Below are positions 57,451 to 64,000 of a DNA stretch of 64,000 nucleotides, piece after piece. Every line of letters starts with the position of its first letter. Within the stretch, counting starts at the first letter, position 1. The translations under genes were made by a program, and so were the position numbers. The notes below the pieces were generated by a model. That model searched no databases. It was not told the origin of the DNA and saw only the letters and a list, made by a program, of their open reading frames with translations. Source of the DNA: Claveliimonas bilis (lineage in GTDB: Bacteria > Bacillota > Clostridia > Lachnospirales > Lachnospiraceae); NCBI RefSeq assembly GCF_020892095.1, contig NZ_AP024845.1, positions 2,542,001-2,606,000 on the forward strand, read 5' to 3'.

Positions 57451-57512
57451 AAGCAGGCAATGTTATCAGAATATGTCAGTTAACAATTCTGATAACATTG
57501 CCTGCTTTTTGT
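57451..57512. terminator. strong bidirectional terminator
   Basis: A 22-bp perfect stem (57451-57472 with 57486-57507) and T runs on the plus strand, with A-rich sequence upstream that gives a T run on the other strand. It serves the cupin gene and the convergent chimeric ORF. Confidence 0.9.
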
Positions 57513-57537
57513 TATACGTCTGAAAGCGCACATTGCT

Positions 57538-58767
57538 TTATTCTTCACTGCCGCCTAATAGATTGTTCAGAATGCCGGAGCTTACCAGATATACAAGATC
57601 AGAGTCCTGTACCTGCACGTAGCGGGTGTCGTCGTCTGTAGTATTTCCGATATACAGCGTAAAGGTCAGAGGATCCTCATCAGATTCTTCTTCAGAAGAT
57701 TCATTGTAAGTCAGTTTCACTGTGATTCTGGAATCTTCATCCAGGCCAAAGGAAGCCAGCTCCTCGGCATCGGCATGATAGCTTGCAAGCTCCGTCAGAC
57801 TCATGGCGCCGTATCCGCCGGCAATGGTAGAGATAGTTTCCGTCTGTTCGTCATTGTCAGATGAGTAGATTGTTGTTGTCCCGTTTTCGGTAATATCAGC
57901 CTGTACAGGGTTTCCGCTTCCGATAGAGGGGACATCATCTTTTGCAACCATGGTATCAAGGTCATACTGCATGGATGATACAATGGAGGAGTCTGCCGTA
58001 TAAAGAATATCTTCCTGCCCGTTTACAGCAAGGTAGTAGTCTTCATCTACAGAATTGCCGATGGTAACAGTTGTAAGAGTTCCGTCCTGATCTGTTAGTT
58101 CGATGGTATAGGCAGGATCTTCAAGCCCGTAGTCAGAGAGGGCATCAGGATCAGAAATTTCCCGGGTGGCGGTAAGAGAACAGAAGGTATCTTCCATGGT
58201 TTCGATATAACTCTGCGTCAGAGGGATATCTCTGTCATTGGAGACATACCAGGTATCTCCGTCTTTTGCAAAGCTCATGGTGGTTCCCTCGCTGTGGTCT
58301 GTATAGGAAAGAGCTAAGAGGGATTCTATGTCTGTGACAGATATTTGAGAGTCATCCCCGCCGGTTTGTTCTTCCTGTTTCCTTCGGTTTCTGACAGAAC
58401 CAAGCTTTACAAGACGGATGATCTTCTCAAGCTGCTCTTCCTGAAACGTTTTGCCAAGCTGCTTCAGACAGAAAACAAATTTCAGATATTCCAGAACGGT
58501 CATATCCATATAGAGGGGCGGCTGTTCCGGCAGATAACCGATATCCTTTTTGGCTTTGTAAGGCTCTGTGAGAATATTGTGGCCATTAATGAGAACTTCT
58601 CCTTCCGTTGCTCCCAGATAACCGGTCATGATATTCATAGTTGTTGATTTTCCGGCGCCGTTTGGACCGAGAAAACCATAGATCTGCCCTTTTTTGATCG
58701 TAAAATTCAGATGATCCACGGCGGTATGTGATCCGTAGCATTTTACAAGATTTTTCACTTCGATCAA
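57538..58767 (-). pseudogene. chimeric ORF: ABC ATPase N-terminus fused to DUF4340 C-terminus
   Basis: About 409 residues from TTG 58767 (AGGAGG 8 bases before it). The first 130 residues are a GldA-type ABC ATPase start: IEVKNLVKCYG, Walker A GPNGAGKS and a Q-loop at YLPEQPPLYMDM. It breaks off before the signature and Walker B. From about residue 145 the sequence is a DUF4340 protein without its N-terminal membrane helix (DIESLLALSYTDHSEGTTMS; LTQSYIETMEDTFCSLTATR). In related genomes ATPase, permease, GldG-like and DUF4340 genes are neighbours, so an in-frame deletion of the genes between is the likely origin. It is unlikely to work as a transporter. Confidence 0.8.
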
Positions 58768-58806
58768 TGCACTACCTCCTCGCTTCAGAAAATTTTTCTT
58801 TTTCAT

Positions 58807-58965
58807 TTTAGAAACAGAATGTGTATAAAATGTGATGAAAGTCTGAAAAATTTTTGGGCATACAGGAAGAAAAGAAAAATGAATAAAATGGCAAAATTGC
58901 AGAAAGTAACTGTATGAATATTCAAAGAAAAAAGAAATTTTTATAAAAAAGTGAAAAAATATACC
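58807..58965. other. AT-rich intergenic region, upstream part
   Basis: This region separates the divergent chimeric ORF and symporter units. It is very A-rich and holds no ORF with a ribosome site. The promoter and small transcript that follow are listed separately. Nothing else was recognised. Confidence 0.6.
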
Positions 58966-58994
58966 TTGACAATACAGTCAGACAAGCATATAAT
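58966..58994 (+). promoter_or_regulatory. consensus sigma-A promoter
   Basis: TTGACA (58966-58971), 17-base spacer, TATAAT (58989-58994): a perfect consensus. A terminator follows within 65 bases, so the main product may be a short RNA. Confidence 0.9.
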
Positions 58995-59000
58995 ACAATC

Positions 59001-59058
59001 CATATTTGAAAAGATGCAGGCAAAGAGGTTGTTGGACTGATTTTCCTGCGTCTTTTTT
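59001..59058 (+). ncRNA. short transcript ending in a terminator (sRNA or attenuated leader)
   Basis: From the start point near 59001, AGATGCAGG (59012-59020) pairs with CCTGCGTCT (59045-59053), followed by six T. The loop holds AGAGGTTGTTGGACTGA. The RNA would be only about 55-60 bases, either a small RNA or a leader that limits the symporter 300 bases downstream. No known riboswitch recognised. Confidence 0.5.
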
Positions 59059-59353
59059 CATAAAAAGCCAAAATTATAGATATATTTTGGTAAAAATAAG
59101 TGCAATATAGCGGAAATGAGGTGTGAGACTAAATATTCAATAACTTGAAGAAAGAGAAACACAATTGCATGTTAAAGTTGTAACGATACTTGCTATTTTC
59201 AGAAAATTTTGGTAAAATAGAAAATAACAATACGGAAGAGAGGAATCAGAGAATGCTTTTCCGTGTACCGGTACGTTACAAAGTCAAAACAACAAGGCAA
59301 AAAGCAGCAGAAAACACAAAGGAATTTCAAAATGGAAGAGAAGGGGGCATTTT

Positions 59354-60751
59354 ATGTTTGAAACAATCAGTAATGCGATCTATGATATTGATGCTGTGAT
59401 TTGGGGCTGGTGGCTGATCATTCTGTTATTTGGTACCCATATTTTCATGACAATTCGTACTGGCTTTATCCAGAGAAAGACATTGAGCAAAGGAATTAAG
59501 CTTTCTGTAACCAGAGATCCGGATGCAGAAGGAGAGGTTTCCAACTTTGGAGCGCTTACAACAGCGCTTGCCGCTACCATCGGTACCGGTAATATTGTCG
59601 GTGTAGGTACTGCGATTGCTCTTGGCGGTCCGGGAGCTGTGCTTTGGTGCTGGCTTTCCGGTGTATTCGGAATTGCTACAAAGTATTCCGAATCTCTGAT
59701 CGCGGTAAAATACCGTGTAAAGACAAAAGACGGACGTATGCAGGGCGGTGCCATGTATGCACTTTCCAGAGGGTTAAAATGGAAAGGCCTTGGAAAAGTT
59801 CTTGGTATGATCTTTGCGATTTTCGCTGGATTTGCTTCTTTTGGTATCGGCTGTGCTACACAGGTAAACGCGATTGCCAATATCGTGGAAGAAAACGTTG
59901 GTGTTCCGGGATGGATCGTTGGTATTGTAATTGCTGTTCTTACTGCGATTGTTATTTTCGGCGGTATTAAGAGTATTGCAAGCGTGTGTGAGAAGCTGGT
60001 TCCATTTATGGCAATCTTTTATGTACTGGGATGTATTATTATTCTTGGATTCAATTATGACTATATTATTCCTGCAATCAAGACAATCTGTACACTGGCC
60101 TTTACTCCGGGAGCAGCGGCAGGCGGACTTGTAGGAACAGGTATTATGGCTGCAATGCGTTTTGGTATTGCGAGAGGTCTTTTCTCCAATGAATCTGGTA
60201 TGGGTTCTGCTCCTATCGCGGCGGCAGCAGCACAGACAAGAAATCCGGTTCGTCAGGCGCTGGTATCTTCCACAGGTACTTTCTGGGATACAGTAGTTGT
60301 ATGTCTGATGTCCGGTCTTGTAATCGTAACTTCTGTTATGAAGAATCCAAACATTAATGCGGATGAGATCGAGGACGGTGGAGTTTTAACTACATTAGCA
60401 TTCCAGCAGATTCCGTATCTTGGACCGATCATTCTGACACTCGGTATTATCTGTTTCGCATACTCAACAGTTCTTGGATGGGCATATTACGGAGAACGTG
60501 CAGTAGAATACTTTGCAGGTAAAAAAGTACTTATCGGATATCGTATCCTTTATGTTGCTGTAGCAGCAATCGCTCCGGTTGTCGCACTTGACGTTGTATG
60601 GGCACTGGCAGATATCCTGAATGCTTTGATGGCTGTACCTAACTTGATCGCAGTTCTTCTGTTGTCAAATGTCATTGCCAGTGAAACGAAGAAGTACATT
60701 AATGATCTGGATGCCTGGGATGAAACCCCTGTTCCGGTTATCGATGACTGA
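59354..60751 (+). CDS. alanine/glycine:cation symporter (AGCS family)
   Basis: 465 residues, GGGGGC/AAGAGAAGG-type site before ATG 59354. About eleven membrane helices. The family signatures are clear: GALTTALAATIGTGNIVGVG near residue 66, MQGGAMYAL, and GIARGLFSNESGMGSAPIAA near 270-290. It takes up alanine or glycine with Na+ (or H+). It is probably driven by the promoter at 58966 if the terminator at 59011-59058 is passed. The stretch 59059-59353 holds no other convincing gene. Confidence 0.95.
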   Translation: MFETISNAIYDIDAVIWGWWLIILLFGTHIFMTIRTGFIQRKTLSKGIKLSVTRDPDAEGEVSNFGALTTALAATIGTGNIVGVGTAIALGGPGAVLWCWLSGVFGIATKYSESLIAVKYRVKTKDGRMQGGAMYALSRGLKWKGLGKVLGMIFAIFAGFASFGIGCATQVNAIANIVEENVGVPGWIVGIVIAVLTAIVIFGGIKSIASVCEKLVPFMAIFYVLGCIIILGFNYDYIIPAIKTICTLAFTPGAAAGGLVGTGIMAAMRFGIARGLFSNESGMGSAPIAAAAAQTRNPVRQALVSSTGTFWDTVVVCLMSGLVIVTSVMKNPNINADEIEDGGVLTTLAFQQIPYLGPIILTLGIICFAYSTVLGWAYYGERAVEYFAGKKVLIGYRILYVAVAAIAPVVALDVVWALADILNALMAVPNLIAVLLLSNVIASETKKYINDLDAWDETPVPVIDD

Positions 60752-60777
60752 TAAAATAATTTTAAACGGAAAATGTC

Positions 60778-60806
60778 TTGACAAAATGATCTGAGAGAGG
60801 TAAAGT
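60778..60806 (+). promoter_or_regulatory. promoter of the T-box/trpXYZ unit
   Basis: TTGACA (60778-60783), 17-base spacer, TAAAGT (60801-60806); an overlapping TAATAT follows. It precedes the T-box leader. Confidence 0.65.
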
Positions 60807-60841
60807 AATATCCATCAGATACATATAAGCAAAACCGATGA

Positions 60842-61100
60842 GAAAGAGAAGTAGATTATCATTGTAAGGTGAAAGAGAGCGGCAGATGGTGGAAGTGCCG
60901 TACCGGACGGATAGTTGAATGGACTTTCGAGGGCGGCCTGAAAACCGGGAACGGTGAGTATGGTTTGTCGGGAACCGAACCCGTTATCAATCAGGAGTGT
61001 ATGTTAGTACATGAGAAAAGTGGACGCTTCGTCAATTTGAGTGGTACCGCGATAATAAAGTTTATTACCGCCTCAAACCTTTGGTTTGGGGCGGTTTTTT
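60842..61100 (+). promoter_or_regulatory. T-box riboswitch, UGG (Trp) specifier
   Basis: Stem I: GAAAG (60842-60846) pairs with CTTTC (60924-60928). The specifier loop has AGAAGTAG on the 5' side and GAATGGA on the 3' side, giving codon TGG at 60920-60922 followed by a purine. The T-box core TGAGTGGTACCGCG is at 61038-61051. Uncharged tRNA-Trp would favour the antiterminator over the terminator at 61067-61099. The tRNA-end bulge is TGGT, which pairs with A73 or wobbles with G73. It controls trpXYZ downstream. Confidence 0.9.
61067..61099 (+). terminator. T-box-controlled terminator
   Basis: ACCGCC-T-CAAACC, loop TTT, GGTTTG-G-GGCGGT, then six T. Its 5' arm overlaps the region that must pair with the T-box in the antiterminator. 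Confidence 0.88.
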
Positions 61101-61175
61101 ATTTGACAGGAAACCTCGTTCCCCATGAAATAAAACGCTTGGCGGGATGCGCATTTGCACGAAGAAGAAGTTCAT
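61097..61175. repeat. dispersed intergenic repeat, copy 2
   Basis: Same order as 1354-1432: TTTTATTT...AAATAAAA stem (here imperfect), then ACGCTTGGCGGGATGCGCAT and a GCACGAAGAAGAAG block. It begins inside the T run of the T-box terminator and ends about 60 bases before trpX. Confidence 0.7.
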
Positions 61176-61234
61176 TTCACGATTTTCTCTCCTAACAACA
61201 GCAAAGAATCAAAAAGGAAAAGGAGAACAAAACA

Positions 61235-62266
61235 ATGAAAAGAAGAACAGTAGCAGTATTATTAACAGCAGTAATGACGATGGCAATGACGGCAGGATGC
61301 GCAGGCAGCTCCGGATCATCTGATTCCGGAAGTGGAGAAGAGAGCTATACCATTGGTATTTCACAGTTTGCAGAGCACGGCTCTTTGGATAACTGCCGGG
61401 AAGGATTCTTACAGGGCTTGGAAGAGGAAGGAATCGTTGAAGGAGAAAATCTTACGGTGGACTACAAAAATGCAGCGGCAGATATGGGGACGGCAAGTCA
61501 GATATCCGATACTTTCGTTTCTGACAAGGTGGATATGATATGCGCCATTGCAACGCCTACTGCTCAGAGCGCATACAATGCAGCAATGGATACAGATATT
61601 CCGGTTATTTATACAGCAGTAACAGATCCGGTGGCGGCAGAACTTGCAGATGAAGAAGGAAATCCGGTAGGAAATGTGACAGGAACATCTGACGAACTGC
61701 CGATCAAAGCACAGCTTGAGATGATCCGGACTATGCTCCCTGATGCCCAGAAGATCGGCATCATGTATACTACAAGTGAGGCCAACTCTATTTCAGCGCT
61801 GGAAACATATAAAGAACTTGCAGGAGATTACGATTTTGAGATTGTGGAAAAAGGGATCACGGCAACAGCGGATATTTCTCTTGCGGCAGATGATTTATTA
61901 AGCCAGGTAGACTGCATTACAAATCTGACAGACAATACAGTGGTTGCGTCCCTGCCGACTATTCTGGAAAAGGCGAATGAAAAGGGAATCCCGATTTTCG
62001 GAAGCGAGATCGAGCAGGTAAAGATCGGCTGCCTTGCAGCAGAAGGATTGGATTATATTGCGCTTGGAAAGCAGACAGGACAGATGGCGGCAAAGGTGCT
62101 CAAAGGAGAGGCAGAGGCGTCAGAACTTCCTTATGAAACGATTACAGAGCCCGGATTTTACGTAAATACAAAGGTAGCGGAAAATCTTGGAATTACTGTA
62201 CCGGAGGAGCTGGCAGGAACAGCAGTAGAAAGCTTTGATACGATCTCTGAGGCAGAGGCGGAATAA
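61235..62266 (+). CDS. trpX: tryptophan ABC transporter, substrate-binding lipoprotein
   Basis: 343 residues, AAAAGGAGAAC site. Lipoprotein signal: MKRRTVAVLLTAVMTMAMTA then GCAGSS, lipid on the Cys at about 22, and a Gly/Ser linker. The body is the COG2984 (ABC_sub_bind) family: IGISQFAEHGSLDNCREGFL, ITNLTDNTVVASLPTILEKA, PIFGSEIEQVKIGCLAAEGL. It is the first gene of trpXYZ, and the UGG T-box in front supports tryptophan as substrate. It acts at the outer face of the membrane, delivering to TrpY. Confidence 0.9.
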   Translation: MKRRTVAVLLTAVMTMAMTAGCAGSSGSSDSGSGEESYTIGISQFAEHGSLDNCREGFLQGLEEEGIVEGENLTVDYKNAAADMGTASQISDTFVSDKVDMICAIATPTAQSAYNAAMDTDIPVIYTAVTDPVAAELADEEGNPVGNVTGTSDELPIKAQLEMIRTMLPDAQKIGIMYTTSEANSISALETYKELAGDYDFEIVEKGITATADISLAADDLLSQVDCITNLTDNTVVASLPTILEKANEKGIPIFGSEIEQVKIGCLAAEGLDYIALGKQTGQMAAKVLKGEAEASELPYETITEPGFYVNTKVAENLGITVPEELAGTAVESFDTISEAEAE

Positions 62267-62311
62267 AGAGACGTATCTGCAGAGGAAATAACAGAAGGTG
62301 AGGCATGATTC

Positions 62312-63211
62312 ATGGATTTTGTTGTAACTATTTTTGAGCAGGGGTTGATATATGGCATACTTGCTCTTGGGGTTTATATCACATACAAGATACTGGATTT
62401 TCCGGATCTTACGGTAGATGGAAGCTTTCCGCTTGGCGGAGCGGTGACCGCTCTTCTTATTATAAAGGGGATAAATCCTTATCTCTCTCTTTTAGCAGCC
62501 TTTCTGGCAGGAGCTTTGGCAGGGGTCTGCACCGGGCTGATCCATGTGAAGGGGAAAGTAAGAGATTTGTTATCGGGAATTATTATGATGACGGCTCTTT
62601 GGACTATCAATTTGTATATAGCGGGAACTTCCAATGTACCGTTGTTTTCCCAGGACAGTATCTTTAAAAATGACTGGATCCAGGGAATCATGCCGGAAGC
62701 CCTGCAAAGCTATATAACGCTGATCCTGGCTCTTGTTCTGGCAGCGATCAGCAAGATCCTTCTGGATCTTTATTTGAAAACAAAGTCCGGCTATCTTCTT
62801 CGGGCGGTGGGTGACAATGATGTGTTGGTAACTTCTCTGGCCAAGGATCAGGGCAATGTGAAAATCGTAGGCCTTGCCATCGCCAATGGCCTTGTAGCTC
62901 TGGCGGGAAGCGCATTCTGCCAGGAGGAGAGAGTGTTTGAGATTTCAATGGGAACCGGGGCGATCGTGATCGGATTGGCGAGTGTTATTATCGGAACAAG
63001 TATCTTTAAAAAGCTTACTGTTATGAAGGCTACTACAGCTGTTTTGATCGGCTCTGTCATATATAAAGCCTGTGTGGCTGTCGCTATCCGCAACTTTGAA
63101 CCACAGGCAATGAAATTGATCACAGCAGTTTTATTCCTGGTAATTTTGATTATCAGTATGGAAAGAAGAAAGAAGGTGAAACCGGATGCTGGAACTCAAA
63201 GACATTCATAA
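62312..63211 (+). CDS. trpY: tryptophan ABC transporter, permease
   Basis: 299 residues, AAGGTGAGG-type site upstream. Eight or so membrane helices of the COG4120 type, with the BPD_transp_2-like signature in the first half (YGILALGVYITYKILDFPDL; TVDGSFPLGGAVTALLIIKG) and VIIGTSIFKKLTVMKATTAV. It overlaps the ATPase gene by 26 bases. It is partner of TrpX and TrpZ in one transporter. Confidence 0.9.
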   Translation: MDFVVTIFEQGLIYGILALGVYITYKILDFPDLTVDGSFPLGGAVTALLIIKGINPYLSLLAAFLAGALAGVCTGLIHVKGKVRDLLSGIIMMTALWTINLYIAGTSNVPLFSQDSIFKNDWIQGIMPEALQSYITLILALVLAAISKILLDLYLKTKSGYLLRAVGDNDVLVTSLAKDQGNVKIVGLAIANGLVALAGSAFCQEERVFEISMGTGAIVIGLASVIIGTSIFKKLTVMKATTAVLIGSVIYKACVAVAIRNFEPQAMKLITAVLFLVILIISMERRKKVKPDAGTQRHS

Positions 63212-63959
63212 ATACTATAATCCCGGTACAGTCAATGAAATGTGTCTGTTCCACGGGTTTAACCTGTCCATAGAAGAAGGAGAATTTGTCTCCGTGATCG
63301 GGAGCAACGGTTCCGGAAAAACGTCTATGCTGAATATTATCTGCGGAAGCATTCCGGTAGAGGCCGGCCAGATTTTTATGAACGGCTCTGACATTACGAA
63401 AGAGAAAGAATACAAACGAAACCGAAGGATCGGAAGGGTGTATCAGAATCCGGCCATGGGGACCTGTCCTTCCATGACGATTCTGGAGAATATGGCATTG
63501 GCGGATAATAAAGGAAAGGTGTATGGATTCGGACGGGGGACCAATAAGGCGAGAATTTCCTATTATAAAGAACTTTTAAGCCAGCTGGGACTTGGTTTGG
63601 AGGATAAGCTGGATATTAAGGTGGGAGCGCTGTCCGGAGGCCAGAGACAGGCGATGGCTCTTTTGATGTCTACGATGACTCCTATAGAATTTCTTATTCT
63701 GGATGAACATACGGCGGCTCTGGATCCTAAGACGGCAGAGTTGATCATGGAGCTGACAGACAAAATCGTAAAAGAGAAGAAACTGACTACGATCATGGTA
63801 ACTCACAATCTCCGTTATGCGGTAGAGTATGGAGACCGTCTTTTGATGATGCATCAGGGCGAGGCTGTACTTGATCTGAAAGGTGAGGAAAAAAAGGCGA
63901 TGTCTGTAGATGAAATATTGAAGCAGTTTAACGAAATCAGCATAGAATGCGGCAACTAG
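63186..63959 (+). CDS. trpZ: tryptophan ABC transporter, ATP-binding protein
   Basis: 257 residues (COG1101 family). Walker A GSNGSGKT (about 38-45), Q-loop VYQNPAMGTC, signature LSGGQRQAMALLM, Walker B FLILDEHTAALDP and H-loop MVTHNLRYAVEYGD. The HTAALDP D-loop is typical of this family. The start lies in the 3' end of trpY, so both are translated together. It powers uptake. Confidence 0.92.
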   Translation: MLELKDIHKYYNPGTVNEMCLFHGFNLSIEEGEFVSVIGSNGSGKTSMLNIICGSIPVEAGQIFMNGSDITKEKEYKRNRRIGRVYQNPAMGTCPSMTILENMALADNKGKVYGFGRGTNKARISYYKELLSQLGLGLEDKLDIKVGALSGGQRQAMALLMSTMTPIEFLILDEHTAALDPKTAELIMELTDKIVKEKKLTTIMVTHNLRYAVEYGDRLLMMHQGEAVLDLKGEEKKAMSVDEILKQFNEISIECGN

Positions 63960-63975
63960 AGAATCATCCAAAATT

Positions 63976-64000
63976 AAGAACCCGTCAGGGTTCTTTTTTT
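63976..64000 (+). terminator. terminator of trpXYZ
   Basis: AAGAACCC-GTCA-GGGTTCTT with a T run reaching the window end. Confidence 0.88.

Noticed and set aside
57538-58767. Sequencing error as the cause of the ATPase-DUF4340 fusion
   Set aside because: Two protein families lacking large interior parts cannot be joined by a small indel; a deletion is needed.
59190-59399. 69-codon frame before the AGCS symporter
   Set aside because: It is basic and low in hydrophobic residues, has no ribosome site, and overlaps the symporter start out of phase.

Overview
The window looks like chromosome of a Gram-positive gut anaerobe, most likely a Lachnospiraceae-type Clostridia. This is inferred from gene families and from the signals: AGGAGG ribosome sites, sigma-A promoters, a T-box leader, a BceRS/BceAB-type system and a SpoIID-like spore-type protein. 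The species cannot be named from sequence alone. One complete siphovirus-type prophage of about 39.9 kb (about 14858-54770) interrupts the host DNA.

Left host part (1-14857). It starts with a truncated DUF3841 gene, GNRA-hairpin tandem repeats, a cytidylate-kinase-like gene, a dispersed repeat, and a peptidoglycan-binding protein on the minus strand. carA-carB follow, behind a strong promoter and a leader terminator. Next come a BceRS-like two-component pair, a HAD phosphatase, an MBL-fold hydrolase, a LytTR/GHKL two-component pair and a CPBP protease. The part ends with the 5' half of a BceA-type ABC ATPase gene, which has tandem TNACA-N4-TGTNA operators upstream.

Prophage (14858-54770). 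A large serine recombinase has inserted the phage into the ABC ATPase codons between Walker B and the D-loop. The attL and attR edges can be read to the base, and the reconstructed attP is a strong inverted repeat around an AC dinucleotide. The order is: recombinase, DEDDh exonuclease-BRCT, CI-like repressor | Cro-like gene with GTGTCTT-N3-AAGACAC operators, an early region (HUH Rep-like protein, RNase H-like protein, PcfK/AcrIIA9-like and PcfJ-like proteins, SSB), a late regulator, HNH, terminase, portal, ClpP-like protease, capsid with an Ig-like tail, connectors, tail tube, chaperones with a -1 frameshift, tape measure, Dit, Tal, fibre, a diversity-generating retroelement (DGR), holin, and GH25/Cpl-7/LysM lysin.

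Main discovery. The last tail gene (47556-49244) ends in a variable repeat. A near-identical non-coding template repeat begins 95 bases after its stop codon. All 16 mismatches in about 150 bp fall at template adenines. A reverse transcriptase (49630-50889) follows. This is a textbook DGR signature on a phage receptor-binding-type protein, but no Avd-like gene is present in the cassette.

Right host part (54771-64000). It holds the 3' half of the ABC ATPase, its BceB-type permease, a 43-base perfect palindrome, a cupin gene, and a chimeric ORF that joins half an ABC ATPase to a DUF4340 protein (a deletion scar). Then come an AGCS amino-acid symporter and a T-box leader with a UGG (Trp) specifier in front of trpXYZ, a tryptophan-type ABC transporter.
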